Shown: positions 26,188 to 35,437 of the stretch, piece by piece
How the letters are laid out: each line of letters opens with the position of its first letter
How positions within the stretch are numbered: the first letter of the stretch is position 1
Source: Subtercola lobariae
Lineage (GTDB): Bacteria; Actinomycetota; Actinomycetes; Actinomycetales; Microbacteriaceae
DNA length: 64,000 nt
Assembly: GCF_014640255.1 (NCBI RefSeq)
Contig: NZ_BMGP01000007.1
Location: 210,676 to 274,675 of the forward strand
Direction of reading: 5' to 3'
Position numbers and translations under genes: made by a program
Notes under the pieces: generated by a model
The model's input: only the letters and a program-made list of their open reading frames with translations
Databases searched by the model: none
Told to the model about the DNA's origin: nothing

Positions 26188-27041
26188 CTGAAGAGCTGAC
26201 GCTGGCCGACGGGCGGCGGCTTGCGTATTACCGGTTCGGTGACCCCGATGGGGCCGTGGTGGTGAACTGCCACGGCGGGTTGGTGAGCGGGCTCGACGTG
26301 GGGTTGAGCGATGCTGCAGCACGGGCATCCGGTATTTCGATCATTTCGCCGAACCGGCCGGGTATCGGAACGAGCGACCGCAAGTCGGGGCACGGCATTC
26401 TGAGTTGGGCGCAAACCGATCTGGTGGAGCTGGTCGACCGGCTCGGCATCGATCGGTTCACGGTGATGGGCTGGTCAGAGGGCGGGCAGTATGCGCTGGC
26501 GGCGGGGTACGCGTTGCCGTCGCGGGTCGATCGGGTGGCCGTTATTGCGGGCGCTCTGCCGCTGGATGATCCGTCGGCGTTCGGTGAGTTGAATGCGACG
26601 GATCGGCGGTTGTCAGGGTTGTCGCGGCGGGCTCCGCTGCTGGCGCGTGGATACTTTGCGACGAGCCGCATTCTGGCGGGGGCGTCGCCGCGGGTCGTGG
26701 CTCGGGTGGCGGCACGAACCATGTCGCGGGTCGACGCCGACATCGTAGAAGAGAATCACCAGTGGTTCGCCCAGTGCGTTGTCGATGCGGCTCGGGATGC
26801 TGCGGGTGCGGTCGACGAGTACGCCGCGTTCGTGGCGCCCTGGGGTTTCGAACTCGAGCAGGTGACGGTGCCGGTGGATGTGTATCAGGGCGACGACGAC
26901 ACGCTGATTCCGGCGCAGTGGGCGCGCACGATGGTGTCGCGGTTGCCTTCGGCGGTGCTGCATTCGTACCCGGGCGAGGGGCACTTCATTGCTGTGACGC
27001 GGCGCGCTGAGGTGTTGCGGGGGCTCGTGGCGTCGGTGTGA
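26178..27041 (+). CDS. Alpha/beta hydrolase
   Basis: Soluble hydrolase of 287 residues with the full alpha/beta-fold set: oxyanion NCHGG (about 33), PGIGTSD, nucleophile elbow GWSEGGQYA (Ser about 98), acid Asp in YQGDDDTLIPAQW (about 240) and His in GEGHFIAV (about 271). The substrate is unknown. The N-terminal part MSDAEELTLADGRRLAYYRFGD is typical of the family, so little is missing; the start lies inside a 10-bp tandem repeat and lacks a clear SD, so its exact position is uncertain. It is divergent from the peptide-ligase operon. Confidence 0.87.
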   Translation: MSDAEELTLADGRRLAYYRFGDPDGAVVVNCHGGLVSGLDVGLSDAAARASGISIISPNRPGIGTSDRKSGHGILSWAQTDLVELVDRLGIDRFTVMGWSEGGQYALAAGYALPSRVDRVAVIAGALPLDDPSAFGELNATDRRLSGLSRRAPLLARGYFATSRILAGASPRVVARVAARTMSRVDADIVEENHQWFAQCVVDAARDAAGAVDEYAAFVAPWGFELEQVTVPVDVYQGDDDTLIPAQWARTMVSRLPSAVLHSYPGEGHFIAVTRRAEVLRGLVASV

Positions 27042-27073
27042 GGGGCGGGTGCGCGGCCGGGTCTGCGGTTGGG

Positions 27074-27463
27074 TTAGGTGTCGTATCGTGCGCTGGAGGC
27101 GCTCACGCCGATGATGAAGAAGATGAAGACCACGTAAGCCAGAACGGCGAGAATCGCGAGAATGGTGAACGCGTAGCCGATGATGGTGCCCGCGAGTGCG
27201 ATGCCTCGGCCCTGTTCGCCCGTGCGTTTGATCTGGCTGAGGGCGATGTGTCCGACGACGATGGCGCCTATCGGCACCACGAAGGCCAACACGAGCGCGA
27301 CGATGGCGAACACATTGGTCGCCGCGGCCGCGGGGTACGGGTTCGGGGCGTATTGAGCCGGGGAGGCGTACTGCGCGGGCGGGTACTGGGCAGGCGAATA
27401 CTGGGCGGGCGGGTATTGCGCCGGCGGATACGCATCTGTCGGGTTGGCGTTGGGGTCGCTCAT
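27074..27463 (-). CDS. DUF4190 domain-containing membrane protein
   Basis: Protein of 129 residues: a Pro/Tyr/Gln-rich N-terminus with repeated YPPAQ units (about 12-45), then two membrane helices (ATNVFAIVALVLAFVVPIGAIVVGHIAL and GYAFTILAILAVLAYVVFIFF) that frame the short conserved loop IALSQIKRTGEQGRGIALAG typical of DUF4190. The function of the family is unknown; the N-terminal tail is probably cytoplasmic and sticky. ATG 27463 is chosen, with GAGAGGG upstream, over an earlier in-frame start at 27529 that would add a non-family leader. Confidence 0.88.
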   Translation of the reverse strand: MSDPNANPTDAYPPAQYPPAQYSPAQYPPAQYASPAQYAPNPYPAAAATNVFAIVALVLAFVVPIGAIVVGHIALSQIKRTGEQGRGIALAGTIIGYAFTILAILAVLAYVVFIFFIIGVSASSARYDT

Positions 27464-27601
27464 TGGGTTCTGCCCTCTCTGGCCACGTGCGTATTCGATC
27501 GAACTAGTCGCGATTCTAGTTGTACTCACATGAAGATGCGGATCGATACGGCCGCGAATGACACTCGCGCGAGAGTTCGGTGCTGGCTCGATCAGTGGTC
27601 G

Positions 27602-29320
27602 TTAGAAGGGCGCGGCTCCTGGCGCGAGCGGTGATGGCGGAGAGCTCGCTGCAGCAGACGAGCAAGGTGATTGCGCGGGAGATGGTGGCGAAGTAACCGA
27701 AGTAACCGAAGCAACCGATGGAGGCGATGCGGGCGTGGTGGCATAGCGGCGGCCGGCGGGAGATTGCCAGTGCAGGGTTCGGGTGGCATCAATTGATACC
27801 GCCCAGGCGGTTTCGTGTTTCAGATGATGGTGTTTCGGGCAGAGGTGAGCCAGGTTCGTTCGGGCGGTCGGGCCGTTGTCGGCCCAATCGATTGTGTGGT
27901 CGAGCTCGCAGCGGCGGGCTGATCGGCTGCAGCCCGGGAAGCGGCAGGTTCGGTCTTCGATTTCGAGCGCCATTCGGAGGTCGGCCGGCGGCCGGTAGCG
28001 ATCTCGGCCTACCGAGAGGGTGGCACCGGTTTCGGGGTGAGTCAGTAGGCGAACGAAGCTCGGCGCGTGTGCGGCGAGCTTGCGGGCCGTCTCGGCATCG
28101 ATCGGGCCGTATCCGTCGAGCGAGGCGGGGGTATCGGCGTGGCCGAGAAGCGTCAGAACCGGAACGGTGACGATCACTGTCGGCACCAGAGAGCGGGGTT
28201 CGCCCGTGGCCGAGTCTCTGAGCAGCAGGTCGACGAGTACGTCGGATCGCAGCTGAGCGATGGTGCGCGCTTCGGTCTTCGGAATACCCTCGGCGCATGC
28301 ATCCGGAGCGTCTTCACGTGCCGCGGGTGGCTGGTCGGCCAGGTGCTCAAGCGGGTTGGAGGCCGTGCCGTGCGCGGAGGGCGCCGTGGGAGCAGCGGGT
28401 GGGTGAGCGTCACGGAGGGAGCGCGCGAGTTGTTCGAGGGTGTCGTCGATTCGCACCGCGTCTACCGCCGGGAGGTAGTGGTGCAGCCACGCCATTCCGT
28501 CGCGGTCGGCTTCGAAGCAGACGCGGCGATCGCGGGCCGCTTTCTGTGCCCGGGTGACAAGCGACTCGGGGTGGCGACGCTCACGCTCGGCACGGGCTGT
28601 GCGCTCGAACTGCGCGGCCGTAGAGGTCAGGGCAGCCGGCAGGATGGCCGACTCGAAAGCAGTGCGGCTCTCAACGGGCAGTGACGTGGCGTGGTCGATG
28701 ACCACTTGTGCGTGGCGGTAGCTGATCTCGCCAGCTCGGAGGGTCGCGAGCGTCTCGGGCAGCTCGGTTGCGAGTGCTTCGCTTTCGGTGATGAGGCGCC
28801 CCGCCGTGCTTTCTGGAACGCGCAGCGCGCACGCCAGCTCGGCCGTGAGTGCCCTACGCGCGAGTTCGGCACGCTTGGCCACCTTGATGCGAGTGGCGAA
28901 GGAGCTCTCGATGGGAGCCGAGCCGGGGAGCAGGTCACCGTCGTCGATGGGCACGAGGAACGACTCGTGTTACGTGGTCCACTGGCGAACTCGCTCGATG
29001 GCCGAGGCCCGGCGAGCGAACGCCTCAGCTATCTCAGCCTCGATGACCACGACGTCGTCGACCATGGCGCTGATGCTGTCAGCCATCCGTGCTGCTGGGG
29101 TTCGCTCGTCGGCTGCGCACACACTGACCGGGTACACACTGACCGGGCACACACTGACCGGGCACACACTGGCTGCGCACACACTGACCGGGCACACACT
29201 GAACCGAATCACTTCGAACTCGCGCATGCGTGCGCATCGCAGAGCAATGGCGCCAGCGGGAGTCTCTGGCGAGTGGCCGAATGGCTGTGGGTGGAAGGGT
29301 GGTTGTGTCATGAGCTTCAC
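27602..29320 (-). pseudogene. DUF222/HNH endonuclease (13E12-type) broken by an in-frame TAA
   Basis: Two open frames in the same reading frame are separated by a single TAA at 28972-28970. The upstream part (29320-28970, 116 residues) has the start and the IEAEIAEAFARRASAIERVRQW helix of DUF222; the downstream part (from 28969; next start GTG 28954, 450 residues) continues with the DUF222 core (AELACALRVPESTAGRLI) and the intact HNH nuclease module (CRFPGC, CELDHTIDWADNG, NLAHLCPKHHHLKH). One nonsense mutation therefore explains the split. A 15-bp tandem repeat encodes SVCPV/SVCAA pentapeptides in the first part. The C-terminal half could still be made from GTG 28954. A second, intact-looking relative begins at 63565. 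Confidence 0.8.
29111..29200 (-). repeat. Six-copy 15-bp tandem repeat inside the DUF222 pseudogene
   Basis: Six units of 15 bases alternate between GACCGGGCACACACT-type and GGCTGCGCACACACT-type words. Read on the minus strand they encode Ser-Val-Cys-Pro-Val or Ser-Val-Cys-Ala-Ala. Being a multiple of three, expansion or contraction keeps the frame. Confidence 0.88.
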
Positions 29321-29323
29321 TCA

Positions 29324-29329
29324 AGTATA
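29324..29329 (-). promoter_or_regulatory. -10 box of the DUF222 pseudogene
   Basis: TATACT on the minus strand lies 3 bases before GTG 29320 and 12 bases before ATG 29311, a near-leaderless arrangement that favours the ATG as start. Confidence 0.4.
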
Positions 29330-29407
29330 TTCGATTTCAGCCCCGAATCAACCGGGTAAGGTTCGAATATCAGTTCAATTCTCTGCACAGAAAGTAGCAA
29401 TTCTTCC

Positions 29408-31060
29408 ATGGCATCCACGCTCTTCATCGGTCGCATCATCACCATGGAAGAAGGCGCGCCCAGAGGTGGAGTGAATGGGGCGGGCGAGAGCGAGCCTGCG
29501 CCCGATGCCGTGCTCGTCGAGGGCGACCGCATCGTCGCGGTGGGGCGGCAGGAGGAGGTGCGGGCGCTCGCGAGAGCCGATGCCGAGGTGGTGGAGCTGG
29601 GCACGCGGTGCCTGATGCCGGGCCTCATCGAGCCGCACGGGCATCCGTCGGCCGCAGCAGTGCTGATGAGCGACTACGTGCTCGACATCAGGCCCGTGAC
29701 GCTGACCACTGCCGACGACGTGATGGCCGTGTTGCGGGCCGAGGTCGGCGCCAAGCCGGGGGGAGTGTGTGCGAACGGGTGGGATCCGCTGTTGCAGAAA
29801 GGCCTGATCAACCCCACAATCGAGGTTCTTGACGAGTTGGCCGGCGCGACTCCGCTGGTGATTCTGCATAATTCGGGGCATTCGGTGTACTTCAACAGTG
29901 CGGCAGCGGCCGTTGCCGGGGTGACCGACGCGACACCAGACCCTGCGGGGGCGAGTTTCGGGCGCGACGCGAACGGGCGGCTGACCGGAGTCGGGTACGA
30001 GGCGGGTGCGGTGTTTCAGGTCGCGGGCCCGGTGCTCTCGCGGGCGCAAGGCGACTTTGTGCGGGTGTTTCGAGACGAGTTGGTGCGGGTGAATCGGGCT
30101 GGCGTGACGACCATTGCCGACCTGTCGTGGGAGGCGTCGACACAGGCTGGGCTCGATGCGGTTCGGGCTGAGCATTCACTCACCGCGCGGCTGAGGCTCT
30201 ACGAAATGTCGGCGCCGGGTGCACGGGCGAGCGTGCCGGTGGGGTACGGTGACGACGTGGTGCGGCAGATCGGCGTGAAGACCTGGGCCGACGGGTCGCC
30301 CTGGATCGGCAACATCGCCACGAGCTTCGCCTACCTCGATACTCCGGCCACGCGGGCGATGGGCCTCGAGCCCGGGCATCGCGGGGCGTTGAACTTCGAC
30401 CGCGAGCAGATCGTGGCCATTGCACGCCAATACGCGTCTGAGGGCTGGCAACTCGCCTGCCATGCTCACGGCGACCTGGCGATTGATGCGACGCTGGATG
30501 CTTGGCAGCAGGTCATCGAAGAGAATCACCTCACCGACCACCGTTTTCGCCTCGAGCATGTGGGGGCGATGACGCCGGCCCAGTTCGAGCGGGCGGCAGC
30601 ACTCGGAGTGTGCGTGAGCATTTTCGCCGACCACGTGTACTACTGGGGCGAGGTTCTGGTCGACGATCTGTTCGGGCCCGAGCACGGCGGTCGATGGGCC
30701 GACACCGCCGCAGCCCTGGCCGCCGGGCTCGAGCCGACCTTCCATAACGACGGAACGGTGACGCCGCTGGAGCCGTTCCGCAACATGGCGACGGCGATGA
30801 CCCGGCGCACCCGCAGCGGGCGGGTGCTCGACCAAGCCACCGGCATCGACCTCGTCGACGCTCTGCGGGCGCACACGACCTCGGCGGCGAAGCAGTTGTT
30901 CGCCGAAGACATCGTCGGCAGCATCACGCCGGGAAAGTACGCAGACCTCGTGGTGATCGACCGCGACCCCTTCGCGGTCACGCCCGTGCAGCTCGCCGAG
31001 ACCCGGGTTCTGGCGACGTACTTTGCGGGCGAGCTCGTATTCGGCTCGAGCGCGCCCTGA
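29408..31060 (+). CDS. Amidohydrolase family 3 (YtcJ-like)
   Basis: Metal-dependent hydrolase of 550 residues. Early MASTLFIGRIITMEEG and RCLMPGLIEPHGHPSA (His-x-His, about 76-78) are the beta-sandwich and first metal ligands. HAHGDLAIDATLDAW, EHVGAMTPAQF and FHNDGTVTPLEPF hold further ligands, and SITPGKYADLVVIDRDPF closes the protein. YtcJ-like enzymes hydrolyse cyclic amides or N-substituted compounds, but the substrate cannot be told. The gene stands alone, divergent from the DUF222 pseudogene across an 87-base AT-rich gap. The length and all ligands look intact. Confidence 0.9.
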   Translation: MASTLFIGRIITMEEGAPRGGVNGAGESEPAPDAVLVEGDRIVAVGRQEEVRALARADAEVVELGTRCLMPGLIEPHGHPSAAAVLMSDYVLDIRPVTLTTADDVMAVLRAEVGAKPGGVCANGWDPLLQKGLINPTIEVLDELAGATPLVILHNSGHSVYFNSAAAAVAGVTDATPDPAGASFGRDANGRLTGVGYEAGAVFQVAGPVLSRAQGDFVRVFRDELVRVNRAGVTTIADLSWEASTQAGLDAVRAEHSLTARLRLYEMSAPGARASVPVGYGDDVVRQIGVKTWADGSPWIGNIATSFAYLDTPATRAMGLEPGHRGALNFDREQIVAIARQYASEGWQLACHAHGDLAIDATLDAWQQVIEENHLTDHRFRLEHVGAMTPAQFERAAALGVCVSIFADHVYYWGEVLVDDLFGPEHGGRWADTAAALAAGLEPTFHNDGTVTPLEPFRNMATAMTRRTRSGRVLDQATGIDLVDALRAHTTSAAKQLFAEDIVGSITPGKYADLVVIDRDPFAVTPVQLAETRVLATYFAGELVFGSSAP

Positions 31061-31105
31061 GCTCTCTGCGCCTCCAGCTCGTCTGCGCCTCCCCAAGCTC
31101 GCCGC

Positions 31106-31173
31106 ACCCGCCTGCGTTGCGCAAAAGCACCGCGCGGGGCGGTCTGAGGTGCTTTCGCGCAACGCAGGCGGGT
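31106..31173. repeat. 26-bp inverted repeat between convergent genes
   Basis: Arms 31106-31131 and 31148-31173 are complementary with one mismatch over a 16-base spacer. The element lies between the 3' ends of the amidohydrolase and ABC transporter genes, like the 4360-4433 element between rne and DUF4031, but has an unrelated sequence (core TGCGTTGCGC). It is a likely bidirectional transcription barrier without T-tract. Confidence 0.82.
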
Positions 31174-31245
31174 ACGAGGGGTGGGCGCGCGGGTGCCGCC
31201 TGCCAGCGCCCGCCCGCGCCCGGCGGGCGCGCGCGAGCGCCGCCG

Positions 31246-34200
31246 CTAGGCGGGGCGCTCCGCCACCTCGAAGGCGCGCCACATGGTCGCGTAGCGACCG
31301 CCCTCGGCGATGAGTTCGTCGTGCGAACCGACCTCGGCGATACGCCCGTCGTGCAGCACCGCGATGCGGTCGGCGGCGCGCGCGGTCTGCAGCCGATGCG
31401 CGATCACGATGGTGGTGCGCCCCGCGGAGACGCGCTGCATGGCCGCCGAGACGCGGGCCTCGGTGGCGAGGTCGAGGTTCGAGGTGGCTTCGTCGAGCAG
31501 CAGTATCGCGGGGTCGACGAGTTGAGCCCGCGCCAGCGCGATGAGCTGGCGTTGCCCTGCCGAGAGCGAGCGCCCGCGCTCCGATAGCTCGTGCGCGTAG
31601 GCGCCTGGCAGGTGCGAGATGAACTCCGCCGCGCCGACAGCAACTGCCGCGGCGACGACCTCATCGTCGGTCGCGGTCGGCCGCCCATAGGCGATGTTCT
31701 CGCGCACACTGCCGGTGAACAAGAACGCCTCTTGCGGAACATAGCCGAGCTGCTTTCTGAATGCCACCAGGTCGAGGCTCCGCACATCCCGACCGTCGAT
31801 GAGCACCTGACCCTGGTCGACGTCGTAGAAGCGGGCGAGGAGCTTCATCACGGTCGACTTTCCGGCGCCCGTTTCACCGACCAGCGCGAGCGTTTCGTAG
31901 GCAGCGATGTCGAGATCGATGCCGCGAAGGGCTTCTGGCGGCTTCGTGAAAGCGGCATCTTCGCTCACGATGAGCCGGGCATCCGACGGGCCTACCGCCG
32001 CATCAGAGCGCGAACCGGGCCGAACGAGCGGCGCCGAGGGGTACGCGAACCGCACGTTCGAGAGGGTGAGAGCGCCCGTGATACGCCCTGGGTCGACGGG
32101 ATGCTCGGCCTTAGGCGTGAGCGTCTGCAGCGCCATCAGGTCTGAAATGCGCCCCACCGACACCCGTGTCTGCTGCCACGAGTCGAACACCTGCGAAAGC
32201 TGCTGAATCGGCGAGAAGAACATGTCGATGTAGAGGATGAACGCGATCAGCGCCCCCGAACTGAGCTGCCCCGAGGCGATCAGCCCCGCGCCAACGCCCA
32301 GCACGATGACGTCGGCGACGCCCGACAAGAACTGCACGAAGGGAAAGTACGTGGCCACGAGCTTCTGCGCCGCGATGCGCGACGTGAGGTAGCTGCGGCC
32401 GAGCCCGTGAAACCGGTTCATGGTGGCGCCGGTGTGCACGAAGGCTTGCGACTCGCGCACACCCGAGAGGCTCTCTTGAAAATCGGCATTCACAATGGCG
32501 ATGCGTTCGCGCGACACGTCGTAGAGCCTCGACGAGCGATGCCTGAACCACACCGTGGCAATCGCCAGCGGAATCACGACCGTCAACGTGCAGAGCCCGA
32601 GTTCGAAGTTCACCGTGAGCAGGGCCGCGCCGACTCCCACGAAGGTCACGACAGAGACCAGCGCTGAGAGCAGGCCGTTCTGAATGAGCGACTCGAACTG
32701 GTCGACGTCGGTGGTCATGCGGGTCATCACGCGCCCGGCCATCTCGCGCTCGTAGTAGTCGAGCGACAGGCGCTGCAGCTGCGCCCAGATGCGAATGCGA
32801 AGTGACAGCATTACCCGCTGCGCGATTCGCCCGGTGACGAAGGTTTCGGCGACCTCATCGAGCAGATCGGCGAGCGTCACCAGCAGGTAGAGAGCGGATG
32901 CCCCGAAGAGCACTGCGGCAGAGCCCGCCTGCACGCCGCTGTCGATGCCGGTTTTGACGAGCACAGGGCCTGCGAGGCCCGCGAGCGCATCGACGACCAC
33001 CAGCACGAGCCCGAGCCTCAGCGGGCGCCGAAACTCTTTCAGCAGCCGCCACAAACTGAACTTCGGGTCGTGGCTGGTTTCGTGGGCGACGTCGACGGTG
33101 GGAACGTCGCGCACGGGTGGCAGTTTCGCCACTTGGGCCAGCAGCTCGGGGGTGGGGGCGAGAAAGGAGGCCATGCCGCGGCCCATGCCGCCTCCGCCGC
33201 GCCCGCCGCCCCGGCCGCCGAGGCCGGCACCGAGACTAGCGCGGCCGGTGGTGGCGCGGGGGGCGGCTGTTGCGGTCGTGGCTCGGGGCGTGGCGGTGGT
33301 GGTCGTGCGAACGAGGGTCGCCGCGTCGGTAGGGCTGCCACTGAGAGTGGGCGCGCCGATGAGGCCAGGCGCGCTGGTGCCGAAGATGGCCCGTTCGGCG
33401 GCCGCTTCGTCGGTGCCATCGGCGGTGAGGTCAGCCAGAACCTCAATGCGGCCATCCGCTGCCGCCGCGCGCGTCTCGTCGTCGAGACCCGAGAGCAGTG
33501 CCCGGTAGGCCGAGTTGCGTTCGCGCAATTCGTCGTGGGTGCCGTGATCGGTGATGCGGCCGTGCTCCATGAGCAGAATGCGGTCGGCGAGGCGCAGCGT
33601 CGACTCGCGGTGGGCGATCAGCAGAACGGTTCGAGTCGAAAGTGTTTCACGAAGGCCCTCGTGAATGAGTTCTTCGGTTTTCGCATCGATGGCGCTGGTG
33701 GCGTCGTCGAGAATCAGAATGCGCGGGTCGTACAAGACGGCGCGCGCCAAGGCGATGCGCTGGCGTTGGCCGCCCGACAGGCTGAGGCCGCGTTCGCCGA
33801 CGACGGTGTCGTACCCGCGTGGGAGACGCTCGATGAACTCGTGCGCCTGAGCGAGACGCGCGGCGGCCTCGATGTCGTCGGAGCTGGCGTCTGGCCTGCC
33901 GTAGGCGATGTTCGCGCGAACCGAATCGGAGAACAGAAAGCTCTCTTCGAAGACCACCCCGATGGCGCCGCGCAGGGAGGCGAGTTTCACTCCGCGAACG
34001 TCTGTGCCGTCGACCAGCACTGCCCCGCGATCGGCGTCGTAGAACCGTGAGACGAGTGCGGCGACGGTCGACTTTCCGCTGCCGCTTGCGCCGACGATCG
34101 CCACGCGTTCTCCGGCCGCGATGTGCAGGTCGAGGCCGTCGAGCACGAGGCGGTCGGGGGAGTAGCCGAAGCTCACGCCGTCGAAGTCGATCGCGGCACC

Positions 34201-35328
34201 CCCCGAATTCGCGGCACCCCCCGAGTTCACAGTCCCAGCGACCCCGTCGGCGGCAGCGGCCCGAAACGAGCTGGCAGAGTCGAATCGCGTCGATGCCCCA
34301 GCCGAGGTTTTCGTGGCAGGCAGGTCGACGGCGCCTTGCGCATCCACGATGGCCGGCGGCCGGTCGAGCAGCTGAAAGATGCGCTCGATGCCCACCTTCG
34401 CCTGCTGGCCGATGGTGAGCACGCCTGCGAGCATGCGGGCCGGCGCCATCAGCTGCGCCACATACGCCGAGAATGCGAGAAAGGTGCCGAGGGTCAGTTG
34501 GTTGTTGAGGGCCAGCCAGCCGCCGAACGCCAGCACCGCGACCTGGGCGAGCACCGGCACCGCTTCGAGCAGAGGCTGGTACCGAGACTGGATGCGCACC
34601 GCCCGCATCTGCGATCCGTACAGCGCGGTCGACACCCCGATCATCCGCTCGACCTCGTGGGTCTCACGCCCGAACGCCTTCACGACGCGTACGCCGTTCA
34701 CGTCTTCATCGACGATCTCGGCTACTTCGCCTTCGTGCTGCTGGGCATCCCAGGTGGCCGGAAAGACTTTGCTACGCAGCTGATACGAAATCAGCACGAG
34801 CAGGGGAGTGACGACAAGAGCAACGAGGGCGAGCGGCCACGAGAGGTAGAACATCACCACGAGCGAGAGCACCATCAGAATGACGTTGCCGCTCATCAAG
34901 GGGAGCATGTTCAGAAGGCCCTGAACCAGAGTCGAGTCAGAGTTGGCGCGCGACACGAGCTGGCCGGTCGACATGCGGTCGAGGCTCGCGAAATCCATCT
35001 TCTGCAGGTGGTCGTGCATGTCGTTGCGCAGGTCGTTCTGCACCTCGAGCGCGACTTCGCCGCCGCGGTATCGGCGCACGAACGCGAAGCCGAACACGGC
35101 GGCCGAGAGCGCGAGCAGCAGCCCGAGCCAGGGCAGCAGTGGGGCGTCGGGCACGAGAATGACGTTGTCGACGATCTGCCGGGCGACCAGCGGCACGAGC
35201 ACTTGGCAAGCGCTGCCGAGCAGGGCGGCACCAAGTGAAAGGTAGAGGCTGCGGCGGTGCCGCGTCATGTACTGCCACAGTCGCTTCAGCCAGCCCGGTT
35301 GTGGGGCTGGGGCGGGCGCGGCTGACAT
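31246..35328 (-). CDS. Fused double ABC exporter (two TMD-NBD halves in one chain)
   Basis: A single polypeptide of 1360 residues holds two complete half-transporters: TMD1 (about 20-330) and NBD1 with Walker A GASGSGKST (about 411), LSGGQRQRIALARA (about 513) and LILDDATSAID; a 120-residue Ala/Thr then Gly/Arg-rich linker; TMD2 (about 750-1050) and NBD2 with GETGAGKST (about 1151), LSAGQRQLIALARA (about 1256) and LLLDEATSNLD. Most relatives are heterodimers from two genes. NBD1 has Asp-Asp where a Walker B Glu is usual (ILILDD), NBD2 keeps DE, so one degenerate and one active ATP site are predicted. Likely an exporter of lipids or drugs. ATG 35328 lies 6 bases after TACACT. Confidence 0.94.
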   Translation of the reverse strand: MSAAPAPAPQPGWLKRLWQYMTRHRRSLYLSLGAALLGSACQVLVPLVARQIVDNVILVPDAPLLPWLGLLLALSAAVFGFAFVRRYRGGEVALEVQNDLRNDMHDHLQKMDFASLDRMSTGQLVSRANSDSTLVQGLLNMLPLMSGNVILMVLSLVVMFYLSWPLALVALVVTPLLVLISYQLRSKVFPATWDAQQHEGEVAEIVDEDVNGVRVVKAFGRETHEVERMIGVSTALYGSQMRAVRIQSRYQPLLEAVPVLAQVAVLAFGGWLALNNQLTLGTFLAFSAYVAQLMAPARMLAGVLTIGQQAKVGIERIFQLLDRPPAIVDAQGAVDLPATKTSAGASTRFDSASSFRAAAADGVAGTVNSGGAANSGGAAIDFDGVSFGYSPDRLVLDGLDLHIAAGERVAIVGASGSGKSTVAALVSRFYDADRGAVLVDGTDVRGVKLASLRGAIGVVFEESFLFSDSVRANIAYGRPDASSDDIEAAARLAQAHEFIERLPRGYDTVVGERGLSLSGGQRQRIALARAVLYDPRILILDDATSAIDAKTEELIHEGLRETLSTRTVLLIAHRESTLRLADRILLMEHGRITDHGTHDELRERNSAYRALLSGLDDETRAAAADGRIEVLADLTADGTDEAAAERAIFGTSAPGLIGAPTLSGSPTDAATLVRTTTTATPRATTATAAPRATTGRASLGAGLGGRGGGRGGGGMGRGMASFLAPTPELLAQVAKLPPVRDVPTVDVAHETSHDPKFSLWRLLKEFRRPLRLGLVLVVVDALAGLAGPVLVKTGIDSGVQAGSAAVLFGASALYLLVTLADLLDEVAETFVTGRIAQRVMLSLRIRIWAQLQRLSLDYYEREMAGRVMTRMTTDVDQFESLIQNGLLSALVSVVTFVGVGAALLTVNFELGLCTLTVVIPLAIATVWFRHRSSRLYDVSRERIAIVNADFQESLSGVRESQAFVHTGATMNRFHGLGRSYLTSRIAAQKLVATYFPFVQFLSGVADVIVLGVGAGLIASGQLSSGALIAFILYIDMFFSPIQQLSQVFDSWQQTRVSVGRISDLMALQTLTPKAEHPVDPGRITGALTLSNVRFAYPSAPLVRPGSRSDAAVGPSDARLIVSEDAAFTKPPEALRGIDLDIAAYETLALVGETGAGKSTVMKLLARFYDVDQGQVLIDGRDVRSLDLVAFRKQLGYVPQEAFLFTGSVRENIAYGRPTATDDEVVAAAVAVGAAEFISHLPGAYAHELSERGRSLSAGQRQLIALARAQLVDPAILLLDEATSNLDLATEARVSAAMQRVSAGRTTIVIAHRLQTARAADRIAVLHDGRIAEVGSHDELIAEGGRYATMWRAFEVAERPA

Positions 35329-35334
35329 CACTTC

Positions 35335-35340
35335 AGTGTA
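35335..35340 (-). promoter_or_regulatory. -10 box for leaderless ABC exporter gene
   Basis: TACACT on the minus strand, 6 bases before the ATG at 35328, no SD. An in-frame GTG directly precedes the ATG. Confidence 0.5.
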
Positions 35341-35437
35341 CGTCTGTCGTTAGCGGGGCGAACCATTCGGTGCGAGGTGCAAGGTGCAAGGGTGTGGCCG
35401 TGCGACCGCCCGCGATGACTCATGCTCGTCGCGCGGG

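Noticed and set aside
18655..26200. Mobile element or genomic island around the peptide-ligase operon
   Set aside because: No integrase, transposase, tRNA-associated att site or terminal repeats were found, and codon use looks like that of the neighbours.
29111..29200. CRISPR array candidate
   Set aside because: The 15-base units are directly adjacent without spacers and lie in frame inside a coding region.
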